Below, piece by piece: positions 19,153 through 26,285 of a stretch of 64,000 nt of DNA. Position 1 is the first letter of the stretch; every line of letters begins with the position of its first letter. Below the pieces are notes generated by a model that did not search any database, was not told the origin of the DNA, and saw nothing but the letters and a program-made list of their open reading frames with translations. A program made the position numbers and the translations under genes. The stretch lies in contig NZ_FNNN01000008.1 of NCBI RefSeq assembly GCF_900106755.1, positions 146,087-210,086 on the forward strand. The letters run 5' to 3'. The stretch comes from Bacteroides faecis MAJ27. Lineage in GTDB: Bacteria > Bacteroidota > Bacteroidia > Bacteroidales > Bacteroidaceae.

Positions 19153-19608
19153 TTAATACTTGCGTTGCAGGATTTCTCCCCAGATAATAGCGCGTCGGGC
19201 TTCTTCTGCAGAATGGATTGAAAAATCTTCCTGGTTGCTGTTGTCCGTTTCGGGATGATCATAATGAGAACCTTGCTTCGTGTTTCGTTTATCTTGTGCG
19301 GAACTGTTCGCTATGGATGCGGCTACAGATATTTCTTCTTTTTTCTTCTTGGGTGTCGGTTTGGGAGCCGGTTTGGGAGCGGGCTGTTCCACCGGAAGTG
19401 ATTGGAGGAAATCGTCCAAAACCTTGCTGCCTCTCCCCCAAAATTCGGGTATGGGAGTAGCATCGGGATCTACTTCGACCGGAGATGGTGTGGGTGGGAC
19501 GGGGCGTTTATTCTGAGTCTTTTTCGACTTGTTATTTTTGCTCACCTCTTTGAATATTCCCACGAGGATGACACCTGCTATCAAGAGAAATTTCAAAAAA
19601 TCTTCCAT
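19153..19608 (-). CDS. Membrane-anchored Pro-rich protein of unknown function
   Basis: 151 residues: one N-terminal membrane helix (FLKFLLIAGVILVGIF), a Lys/Pro-rich linker with a PAPKPAPKPTPKKKKEE tract, and a short conserved-looking C-terminus (SAEEARRAIIWGEILQRKY) that may be a binding peptide. I do not recognise a family. It lies on the same strand 103 bp upstream of the CoA-transferase. Confidence 0.75.
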   Translation of the reverse strand: MEDFLKFLLIAGVILVGIFKEVSKNNKSKKTQNKRPVPPTPSPVEVDPDATPIPEFWGRGSKVLDDFLQSLPVEQPAPKPAPKPTPKKKKEEISVAASIANSSAQDKRNTKQGSHYDHPETDNSNQEDFSIHSAEEARRAIIWGEILQRKY

Positions 19609-19684
19609 TCTGTTTCACTTCTAAATAGTTATCCGCCAAAGGTAGGCAATAAATCTGATTCGAGCTAACATTTTGTTATGAAAA

Positions 19685-19717
19685 AAGGGCAGCTTCACAG
19701 CTCCCCTTAATTTTTTT
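19685..19717. terminator. Hairpin with T tract inside a divergent intergenic region
   Basis: AAGGGcAGCT (19685-19694) pairs with AGCTcCCCTT (19699-19708) around a 4-nt loop with one mismatch, and a seven-T tract follows on the plus strand. The minus strand also ends in a T tract. It lies between divergent genes, where a terminator is not expected; it may end a short RNA or act as an attenuator. Confidence 0.6.
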
Positions 19718-19733
19718 AACCTAAACCTTAACT

Positions 19734-19772
19734 ATGAAAAAATCTAATGTTTCTTTCATTGCACAAATGTGA
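19734..19772 (+). CDS. Possible 12-residue leader peptide
   Basis: An ATG right after the hairpin encodes MKKSNVSFIAQM and stops. It is preceded by the AT-rich stretch AACCTAAACCTTAACT. It is far too short to trust on coding grounds; it is listed because of its tight position after the hairpin and before miaB. Confidence 0.2.
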   Translation: MKKSNVSFIAQM

Positions 19773-19907
19773 AAAATAAAATTAAATTTAGCAAGGATAT
19801 GCCCCTCAAATGTTTATTCCATTAACATTAATTACCAAAATAATGCCTGAACTACAAGTTTTTGCGTTATTTTCGTACCATTTTACCACTTATTGAATTC
19901 GAAGCCG

Positions 19908-19915
19908 TATCTTTG
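19908..19915 (+). promoter_or_regulatory. -7 box TATCTTTG of miaB
   Basis: Full match to TAnnTTTG, 28 bp before the ATG at 19943. It places the transcript start near 19922, so the earlier in-frame ATG at 19862 cannot be the main start. Confidence 0.65.
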
Positions 19916-19942
19916 CGGACAAATTTAAAACGAGATTTGAAT

Positions 19943-21310
19943 ATGAACGAATTAACGGGAGCGGACTTTAAATCCGCAACTGCTGATGACAACAAGAAGT
20001 TGTTTATCGAAACTTATGGCTGCCAGATGAACGTGGCAGACAGTGAGGTGATTGCTTCGGTAATGCAGATGGCAGGCTATTCGGTAGCCGAAACGCTCGA
20101 AGAAGCCGATGCTGTGTTTATGAATACCTGTTCGATCCGCGACAATGCGGAGCAGAAGATTCTGAACCGTCTGGAGTTTTTCCACTCACTGAAGAAAAAG
20201 AAGAAGAATCTGATTGTAGGTGTGTTGGGCTGTATGGCCGAACGGGTGAAGGATGACCTGATTACGAATCATCATGTCGACCTGGTGGTGGGCCCCGATG
20301 CTTACTTGACGCTACCCGAACTGATTGCGGCGGTAGAAGCCGGAGAGAAAGCGATCAATGTAGACCTTTCGACGACTGAGACCTACCGTGATGTGATTCC
20401 TTCGCGTATCTGCGGCAATCACATTTCCGGATTTGTGTCCATCATGCGCGGCTGCAATAACTTCTGCACCTACTGTATCGTGCCTTATACCCGCGGACGC
20501 GAACGCAGCCGTGATGTAGAGAGCATTCTGAATGAGGTGGCGGATCTTGTGGCGAAGGGCTACAAAGAAGTTACCCTGCTGGGACAGAACGTAAACTCTT
20601 ACCGGTTTGAGAAGCCGACCGGTGAAGTCGTTACCTTCCCGATGTTGCTTCGTACCGTAGCTGAAGCTGCTCCGGGCGTACGTGTCCGTTTCACGACTTC
20701 CCATCCGAAGGATATGAGTGACGAAACGCTGGAAGTAATTGCCCGGGTACCGAACGTGTGCAAGCATATCCACCTCCCCGTGCAGAGCGGCAGCTCCCGC
20801 ATCTTGAAACTGATGAACCGCAAATATACCCGTGAGTGGTATCTGGACCGGGTAGCCGCTATCAAACGTATCGTTCCCGATTGCGGCCTGACAACCGATA
20901 TCTTCTCGGGCTTCCATTCCGAAACGGAAGAAGATCATCAGCTCTCGCTTTCTTTGATGGAAGAATGTGGCTACGATGCCGCCTTTATGTTTAAATATTC
21001 TGAACGTCCGGGGACGTATGCTTCGAAGCATCTCGAAGATAATGTGCCCGAAGATGTGAAAGTCCGTCGCCTGAATGAGATTATCGCTTTGCAGAACCGT
21101 CTGTCCGCAGAGTCCAACCAGCGCTGTATCGGAAAGACGTATGAAGTATTGGTAGAAGGTGTTTCCAAGCGTTCGCGCGATCAGTTGTTTGGCCGGACGG
21201 AGCAGAATCGTGTGGTGGTGTTCGACAGAGGTACGCATCGTATCGGTGATTTTGTCAATGTGCGGGTGACGGAAGCCAGTTCGGCTACGTTGAAAGGCGA
21301 AGAAGTCTAG
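19943..21310 (+). CDS. miaB: tRNA-2-methylthio-N6-dimethylallyladenosine synthase
   Basis: A 455-residue radical-SAM methylthiotransferase that adds the 2-methylthio group to i6A37 of tRNAs reading UNN codons. The N-terminal domain has three cluster Cys (TYGCQMN, NTCSIRD, VLGCMAER); the radical SAM motif is GCNNFCTYCIVPYTRG; a TRAM domain closes the C-terminus. The start is set by the promoter and by the loss of homology-like sequence upstream. Confidence 0.94.
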   Translation: MNELTGADFKSATADDNKKLFIETYGCQMNVADSEVIASVMQMAGYSVAETLEEADAVFMNTCSIRDNAEQKILNRLEFFHSLKKKKKNLIVGVLGCMAERVKDDLITNHHVDLVVGPDAYLTLPELIAAVEAGEKAINVDLSTTETYRDVIPSRICGNHISGFVSIMRGCNNFCTYCIVPYTRGRERSRDVESILNEVADLVAKGYKEVTLLGQNVNSYRFEKPTGEVVTFPMLLRTVAEAAPGVRVRFTTSHPKDMSDETLEVIARVPNVCKHIHLPVQSGSSRILKLMNRKYTREWYLDRVAAIKRIVPDCGLTTDIFSGFHSETEEDHQLSLSLMEECGYDAAFMFKYSERPGTYASKHLEDNVPEDVKVRRLNEIIALQNRLSAESNQRCIGKTYEVLVEGVSKRSRDQLFGRTEQNRVVVFDRGTHRIGDFVNVRVTEASSATLKGEEV

Positions 21311-21322
21311 TATATCATTCTC

Positions 21323-21401
21323 TATTTAGGCACGGATTTCACGGATTAACACGGTTTCAATAAACTAAAGCCGTGTAATCCGTGAAATCCGTGCCTAAAT
21401 A
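21323..21401. terminator. Long near-perfect hairpin between convergent genes
   Basis: Arms of about 31 bp (21323-21354 and 21371-21401) pair with one bulged base. The arm is built of two copies of the motif (A)TCCGTG(AA) in tandem. T-rich sequence follows. It should stop transcription of miaB and of the convergent repressor gene. Its size is well above a normal terminator, which suggests a dispersed palindromic repeat. Confidence 0.75.
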
Positions 21402-21437
21402 ATATTATTTGGGGAGAGCCGGAGAGTGGTTGTCAAA

Positions 21438-22148
21438 CTACATCATCATGTGCCTGCGGATGGAGAACTTCACGATTGCCATTGCGTTGATGGTGCTGAA
21501 GGGGATATCCATTGGGTCGTGATGAGCGTTGTAGCTTACCAGCTTGAGGTATCCCTCCTTTTCCGAGCGGTTCACATATTTCACTGCCAGATACTCATCC
21601 CCTTCGATCGTAAACGAAACCAGGTACATTTCACCGTAAATGAGATTGCTGAAACTGTTGATCTCTTTAAACCCTACAATGTCTCCCGATTTCAATATCG
21701 GATACATACTGTCGCCGCTGATATAAACGGCTCCGTCGCATAGGGGAATGCTTGGGATCTGTATCTTTCCTACCATATATTGTTGCTTGTTGGTGAGCAA
21801 CGTTTTCAGGTTGGCAGCAGCTGTAATATCATATAGGGTAACGCTGCGGTCATCCATTGCTTCTGCTGTTTTAGGATTGTGAATCATCTGAACCTCGCCG
21901 CTTACTAAATCGCTTTCACAGAACTTGGTTCGATGTCTGGGGGTACCCTTCCCAACCAGCAGCCAATTAAGGTCTACATCTCTCATTTTGTTGAGCAGCA
22001 GATGAAAGTCAATCCGGTTTCTGGCGCACCAGTTGGATAATGTTGCACGTGAAACACCTAAGTAACTGGCCAGTTCACTATCCTTTTTAAAGTTGAGCGC
22101 CTGCTTGGCGCGCTTTACTATTCCCGAAACATCTAGAAATGTATCCAT
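21438..22148 (-). CDS. Phage-type repressor, HTH plus S24 peptidase (LexA/CI-like)
   Basis: 236 residues. An N-terminal CI-type helix-turn-helix (DSELASYLGVSRATLSNWCARN, read in parts, residues ~23-43) is followed by a C-terminal S24 domain with the SGDSMYP nucleophile block near residue 143 and a Lys in YLAVKYVNR. Such proteins repress their operon and self-cleave upon RecA activation. It is divergent from the accessory gene module, which fits control of the intergenic region that holds the 22-bp iteron-like array. Confidence 0.88.
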   Translation of the reverse strand: MDTFLDVSGIVKRAKQALNFKKDSELASYLGVSRATLSNWCARNRIDFHLLLNKMRDVDLNWLLVGKGTPRHRTKFCESDLVSGEVQMIHNPKTAEAMDDRSVTLYDITAAANLKTLLTNKQQYMVGKIQIPSIPLCDGAVYISGDSMYPILKSGDIVGFKEINSFSNLIYGEMYLVSFTIEGDEYLAVKYVNRSEKEGYLKLVSYNAHHDPMDIPFSTINAMAIVKFSIRRHMMM

Positions 22149-22244
22149 ATTATTCTTGTTATATTTTTAGTGGTGTGAATAATGTTTATATTATATTGAT
22201 CTTCAGTTTATTTATTGTTTTAACATTCTTAATTTTAAAAACTA

Positions 22245-22277
22245 TTTGTTTTATGTATAAAACATGTATTATATTTG
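22245..22277 (+). promoter_or_regulatory. Promoter: TTTG at 22245, TATATTTG at 22270
   Basis: A full Bacteroides promoter: -33 TTTG (22245-22248), 21-bp spacer, -7 TATATTTG (22270-22277). It reads towards the zinc-ribbon and DUF4373 genes and would place the 22-bp array in the 5' untranslated region. Confidence 0.65.
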
Positions 22278-22331
22278 TGACGATTTAAAATTTAATATGT
22301 TTCAAAAATAGGCATAAATTAGGTAATAACT

Positions 22332-22391
22332 ATGAATATGAAGGAGAATTTTATAGAAAATTGTAAAATGGCTGTTTTCAATAGCTCTTAG
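22332..22391 (+). CDS. Possible 19-residue leader ORF
   Basis: ATG at 22332 encodes MNMKENFIENCKMAVFNSS and ends at the first unit of the 22-bp array. It lies about 48 nt after the predicted transcript start. There is no proof of translation. Confidence 0.25.
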   Translation: MNMKENFIENCKMAVFNSS

Positions 22392-22522
22392 ACAAGGTAC
22401 ACATCGCCTGCATGAATGGTACTTGCCAACCTGTCGGAGGGTACCATTCGGCAGCTTGACCGGTACCGGCCAATAGCCTGACCGGTACTTGCCGGCAAAT
22501 TGACCGGTATCATTCTAAATAG
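22391..22522. repeat. Tandem array of six 22-bp units with GGTAC core (array B)
   Basis: GGTAC occurs at 22396, 22418, 22440, 22462 and 22484, and GGTAT at 22506: an exact 22-bp step each time. The last three units start TGACCGGTA. Units 2 and 5, and units 3 and 6, also match after the core (ACTTGCC; CATTC), which points to an older 66-bp duplication. It sits between a phage repressor and a DUF4373 gene. Confidence 0.8.
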
Positions 22523-22579
22523 CTGTTATAGGGGAACATACAAACATACACACCGTCAACATTATGTAATATTTTGATT

Positions 22580-22909
22580 ATGGATAACATGAATAACTTA
22601 GAAAACGCCACCGCTCACTACTGCGGACAATGCAAACGCAAGCTCCCTTTGGATGCTTTTTACTTCAACAAACGCCGGCAATGTTTCGACCGCTACTGCA
22701 AAGATTGCCGCAAGGAAAGAAGCCGTATCTACTACCAAAAGAAAGAAGATACACAATATGTAAATGAACGTACCGGCTATCCGGTGATCACCCGTACGGA
22801 AGATCCTGAAAAGAGAACTGAACTCATTCTTCACGCCATGCAGGTAGTAAGGGCGAGCGTCTTGCAGAAATGTAAGAAGCAACGGGAAGAAGAAGCGATG
22901 AGAGAATGA
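22580..22909 (+). CDS. Small zinc-ribbon protein of the phage-like module
   Basis: 109 residues from the ATG at 22580 (an in-frame TTG at 22574 is less likely). Two CxxC pairs (HYCGQCKRKL and RYCKDCRKE) form a zinc ribbon in the N-terminal half; the C-terminal half is helical and basic. It may bind DNA or RNA. It lies 61 bp upstream of the DUF4373 gene on the same strand. No more specific function can be given. Confidence 0.75.
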   Translation: MDNMNNLENATAHYCGQCKRKLPLDAFYFNKRRQCFDRYCKDCRKERSRIYYQKKEDTQYVNERTGYPVITRTEDPEKRTELILHAMQVVRASVLQKCKKQREEEAMRE

Positions 22910-22970
22910 GGAGAAAAGTGATAAGTAACAAGTAATAAGTAACAAGTATAACAATTTAAAACTCGCTGAT

Positions 22971-24029
22971 ATGCCACGAATAAAAAAACAGGGACTAGAC
23001 TATTTTCCCCTTAATACCGATTTTATACACGACCGCCTGGTGCGTCGTATCATGAAGCGCGAAGGTGACGCTTCGCTTTCCGTACTGATAGAGGTACTTT
23101 CCTATATCTATTCGGGCGAAGGTTATTATGTGTGTGCCGATGCGCTTTTCTACGAAGATCTGTCGTCCAATCTATACGAGAAAACCAGTGATGATATCAG
23201 GCGCATTGTCTCCTTAGCCGTGGAGTACGGAATATTCGACGCTGCGCTCCACGCCAAGTATGGCATTCTGACTTCTGCCGATATACAGCGTCAGTACCTT
23301 TTCAGTACCAAGCGCAGAAATGTTTCGCATCTCGACCCTGCCTATTGCTTGATAAGCGAAGAACTGCTTGCTCGTCCGTCCGGGAAGAACGGAGCGGGCA
23401 ACCGGAGTAGCCAATCCCGTGAAACTGTAAATTCTGTTAATGAAACAAGTATGGAATCATCCGTTACTGCCGATGAACAAGGGAGATCGGACGAATTGGA
23501 AGTAAATGTTAACAGGGCTGAAAATGGATCGTTTATCCCCGAAAATGTAACATCCGGTACACATAGCATAGCACAGAATAGCATAGCAGAGCATAGCGTA
23601 GCAAAGAATAGAAAAGATTCCCCCTCTCCTTCCTCTCCCGAGGCGGAGTGCGGGAATACGGAAAGCGGAAACCCGAAAGGAGAAGAAGAAAAGGAAAAAG
23701 AAGAAAGAGGAGGGAAGGAAGGAGGAAAGGAGGAGAATTTTCTCGAAAAGAACACGGAGGCGCCCCTCCCGTCCAAACGTCGGGAATGGACCAACGAAAC
23801 CCTCTCCGAACTGCAACCTCCCACTGATGGTATCGGGCGAAACTATGATGGATTACTTTACAACATGCGCCTCTACGGTATACCTCCTATGGAACAGTAT
23901 GCAATCATCCGAAAAAGCAACTTCGGGGCAATCGGAGAACCTGTCTGGAAAGGATTTTGTGCGTTGCGTGACAGTTGTGGCAAAATCAAGATGCCGGGAC
24001 GGTATTTGCTAAGTGTGATGAATCGGTAG
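22971..24029 (+). CDS. DUF4373 (Lin1244/Lin1753-like) protein, replication-initiator-like
   Basis: 352 residues. The N-terminal ~120 residues (MPRIKKQGLDYFPLNTDF ... DALFYEDLSSNLYEK) match the DUF4373 domain, a winged-helix fold seen in phage replication proteins. A low-complexity linker follows (about 150-270: pentapeptide SIAQN/SIAEH/SVAKN repeats, then a Glu/Lys/Gly-rich tract), then a short C-terminal helical domain. The gene is downstream of the six-unit 22-bp array, which would suit an initiator with iterons, but this pairing is my inference. Confidence 0.8.
   Translation: MPRIKKQGLDYFPLNTDFIHDRLVRRIMKREGDASLSVLIEVLSYIYSGEGYYVCADALFYEDLSSNLYEKTSDDIRRIVSLAVEYGIFDAALHAKYGILTSADIQRQYLFSTKRRNVSHLDPAYCLISEELLARPSGKNGAGNRSSQSRETVNSVNETSMESSVTADEQGRSDELEVNVNRAENGSFIPENVTSGTHSIAQNSIAEHSVAKNRKDSPSPSSPEAECGNTESGNPKGEEEKEKEERGGKEGGKEENFLEKNTEAPLPSKRREWTNETLSELQPPTDGIGRNYDGLLYNMRLYGIPPMEQYAIIRKSNFGAIGEPVWKGFCALRDSCGKIKMPGRYLLSVMNR
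23565..23614 (+). repeat. Pentanucleotide repeat inside the DUF4373 gene
   Basis: Ten pentamers of consensus AGCAT/AGAAT run without a break (AGCAT, AGCAC, AGAAT, AGCAT, AGCAG, AGCAT, AGCGT, AGCAA, AGAAT, AGAAA). They encode the pentapeptide repeats of the linker. Loss or gain of one pentamer would shift the frame. Confidence 0.75.
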
Positions 24030-24137
24030 GACGATAGTTGATGAGTTTAAATATTTGATATATAATGAATTAAATAAAAATATTCATTTGTTTAAGACGG
24101 TTCTTGAAAATAATTTCTTCATGTAAAACCATTCCCT

Positions 24138-24145
24138 TATCTTTG
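24138..24145 (+). promoter_or_regulatory. -7 box TATCTTTG of the HU-like gene
   Basis: Full match to TAnnTTTG, 63 bp before the ATG of the HU-like gene; no clear -33 box at the right distance. Confidence 0.5.
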
Positions 24146-24208
24146 TAGTGTCATTAAGCTTGAGGACAACATAACACAATTTTATTAACAACAAAAACTA
24201 TTACAATT

Positions 24209-24703
24209 ATGACTGTATTATACAAACCGTACCAATCGAGTGTGGTAAGTAAAAGTGGTAAAAAATTATTCTACCCAAGAGTGGTCCGTACCGGTAATGT
24301 CGGTACATCGACCATAGCCGAAGAGATTGCTGAATACTCATCCCTTTCCCGGGGAGATGTAAAGAACACCATCGATAACTTGATTACCGTCCTGACCCGG
24401 CATCTGCAATCTTCTCAGACCGTGACACTTGAGGGACTCGGCACCTTCCGGATAGTGATGATAGCGGGTGGCAGGGGTGTCGAAACCGCTAAAGAAGTGT
24501 CTGCCTCCCAAGCATCGCTCACAGTTCGTTTCCAACCCTGCACTACCAAGAATCTGGATCATAGCGTAGCCACCCGCTCCATGGTGACAGGGGTGAAATG
24601 TATGCGCTTCGATCTTGCTGATGCTGCCGCTCCGGGTGGAGAAGTAAATCCGGACCCGAATCCCGACGATGGCGATGAGGAAGCGCCGGATCCGACAGTA
24701 TAA
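24209..24703 (+). CDS. HU-like DNA-binding protein with acidic tail
   Basis: 164 residues. An HU/IHF-related domain spans about residues 1-125 (STIAEEIAEYSSLSRGDVKNTIDNLI helical part, then TVTLEGLGTFRIVM beta arm start) as in the Bacteroides HU-HIG group. The C-terminus is an acidic Pro/Asp tail (NPDPNPDDGDEE). Such genes precede an amidase and smalltalk gene in many Bacteroides loci. It may organise DNA or regulate the adjacent module. Confidence 0.85.
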   Translation: MTVLYKPYQSSVVSKSGKKLFYPRVVRTGNVGTSTIAEEIAEYSSLSRGDVKNTIDNLITVLTRHLQSSQTVTLEGLGTFRIVMIAGGRGVETAKEVSASQASLTVRFQPCTTKNLDHSVATRSMVTGVKCMRFDLADAAAPGGEVNPDPNPDDGDEEAPDPTV

Positions 24704-24772
24704 CGAACCGCCACACGCAACACACATAACGGACGACTAGACTATACTGCATTATGAATTTTTAGAAACAAC

Positions 24773-24851
24773 GACTTAACTAGAAACAACAATTAGACTA
24801 AGGCAGTGACTTAACTAAGACAACGACTTAACTAAAAATAATGACTTAACT
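24773..24851. repeat. Short direct repeats of GACTTAACTA
   Basis: GACTTAACT(A/G) occurs at 24773, 24808, 24825 and 24843, with a degenerate GACTA copy at 24796. The last three copies are spaced 17 and 18 bp. It lies between the HU-like and amidase genes. Confidence 0.6.
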
Positions 24852-24873
24852 GTCTGATAAATTATCAATTCAC

Positions 24874-25389
24874 ATGAGAACTATCAATTTGATCGTGGTG
24901 CATTGTTCCGCTACGCAGGGGAATCGTATGCTCTCTCCGGAGGCTCTCGACCTGATGCATCGCCGCCGCGGTTTCAACGGAACAGGCTATCACTATTACA
25001 TCCGCAAAGACGGAACGGTGCATCTCACCCGCCCTGTCGAACGTATCGGTGCACACGTGAAAGGCTTCAATGCAAACAGTATCGGAATCTGCTATGAAGG
25101 TGGTCTGGACTGCCGGGGACGCCCGGCAGATACCCGGACTCCGGAACAGCGTGCTGCACTTCGGCTACTTGTACATCAGCTGCTTGAGAAGTTTCCGGAC
25201 TGCCGGGTGTGTGGGCACCGGGATCTCTCGCCGGATAAGAACGGTAACGGGGAGATAGAGCCGGAAGAGTGGATGAAAGCGTGTCCGTGCTTTGATGCTG
25301 AAGAGGAATTTAAAGAACTTGTGGCAGAAGGTACGGTAGAAACACAGAGTAAACTAAACTATTTAAAGAACGAGAAAGGAGGTAAATGA
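24874..25389 (+). CDS. N-acetylmuramoyl-L-alanine amidase (phage-lysozyme-like)
   Basis: 171 residues of amidase_2 fold, cutting the bond between MurNAc and L-Ala of peptidoglycan. Zinc ligands are visible in VVHCSATQG, and GHRDLSPDKNG with the later CPCFD; the central GTGYHYYIRKDGTVHL is typical of T7-lysozyme-like amidases. No signal peptide, as in phage endolysins. Its stop overlaps the region of the smalltalk start. Confidence 0.92.
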   Translation: MRTINLIVVHCSATQGNRMLSPEALDLMHRRRGFNGTGYHYYIRKDGTVHLTRPVERIGAHVKGFNANSIGICYEGGLDCRGRPADTRTPEQRAALRLLVHQLLEKFPDCRVCGHRDLSPDKNGNGEIEPEEWMKACPCFDAEEEFKELVAEGTVETQSKLNYLKNEKGGK

Positions 25390-25394
25390 TGGCA

Positions 25395-25490
25395 ATGAAG
25401 AAATCTGTATGGGACATGATCCTGAAGGTGGTTATCGCGATAGCGTCGGCTGTGGCAGGCGTGTTGGGGGCTAATGCGATGAATCTTTGA
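25395..25490 (+). CDS. Smalltalk protein
   Basis: A 31-residue peptide (MKKSVWDMILKVVIAIASAV then a short Ala/Gly-rich end), with earlier in-frame ATGs at 25386 and 25389 that overlap the amidase stop. A basic start, one hydrophobic helix and the position directly behind an HU-like gene and an amidase match the Bacteroides family named smalltalk. It may be a small membrane peptide acting with the amidase, like a holin, but that is only a guess. Confidence 0.8.
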   Translation: MKKSVWDMILKVVIAIASAVAGVLGANAMNL

Positions 25491-25517
25491 AAATAGCTTG
25501 AGTCAAGATACTCAGTT

Positions 25518-25556
25518 CCCCGCCACGAAAGTGTGCGACGCTCTCGTGTAGCGGGG
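25518..25556 (+). terminator. GC-rich hairpin after smalltalk
   Basis: CCCCGC (25518-25523) pairs with GCGGGG (25551-25556), with inner pairing ACGA/TCGT. There is no T tract, so stop of transcription would be partial. Confidence 0.45.
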
Positions 25557-25593
25557 ATCATTATACATTAATTATTAAAATAAATAGATAACA

Positions 25594-26283
25594 ATGAAGA
25601 AACGAATTATATTCTTTATAGTGATGGCATCTCTCATTTATTCCGGATTATTTGCTCAAAGTCCCCCAAAGAATGGAATTGGATTTCTTGACGCAATACC
25701 TGTGACTTTATCTGCGGGGCAGTCATCTTTTACTGATACGCGAAATACGAGTGAGCCTGCTTATGGGCAATACCGGTATTTTTCACCGAGAACGGGGTCA
25801 TATGAGATTACTGATGGGTGTGCAGTGTATTATAGGCTACAAACGACTGCGAGTGGCGATATTAGAATTCATAACTGGGATTCGGAAACTGCATTTACCA
25901 CTTTATTTTTGGTAGCTCCGCTCCACCCGGGTGATGAGTCCGAATGGGGTTACAATAGCGATGCAATGTACACTGTAGCTATGTTTGATAGAGGAGATAC
26001 TTATGACTTTGATGAAGCGGGTATTCCCGAATATGCTTCGCACGGAGCGGCATATCTCCATATCCCTAATCTTCCGGCAGGCACTTATTTTCTTATAGCT
26101 GCCGGATATAAGGGAAGCAATGGGTCGGTGCGGAACGGAAAGATTAAAACGACTATTATAGCAGATCTAAGTTCAGGTATCCCGGAAGAACCGGATATGA
26201 AACCTGAAGAAATTAATACCTGTCCGATACAATACCAATACGATCAGTCAGGAAATCGAATAAAAACTATCAAAACGAAATAA
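25594..26283 (+). CDS. Secreted partner of the RHS protein with a YD-repeat tail
   Basis: 229 residues with signal peptide (FFIVMASLIYSGLFAQ). The main body is a beta-rich domain of unknown family. The C-terminus reads QYQYDQSGNRIKTIKTK, a single YD (RHS) repeat motif. The RHS gene starts 2 bp after its stop, so the two are translated together. It may be an accessory or loading protein for the RHS shell. Confidence 0.8.
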   Translation: MKKRIIFFIVMASLIYSGLFAQSPPKNGIGFLDAIPVTLSAGQSSFTDTRNTSEPAYGQYRYFSPRTGSYEITDGCAVYYRLQTTASGDIRIHNWDSETAFTTLFLVAPLHPGDESEWGYNSDAMYTVAMFDRGDTYDFDEAGIPEYASHGAAYLHIPNLPAGTYFLIAAGYKGSNGSVRNGKIKTTIIADLSSGIPEEPDMKPEEINTCPIQYQYDQSGNRIKTIKTK

Positions 26284-26285
26284 TT

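Noticed and set aside
20312..21238. 308-codon minus-strand ORF opposite miaB
   Set aside because: It is the antisense shadow of a clear miaB gene caused by codon bias.
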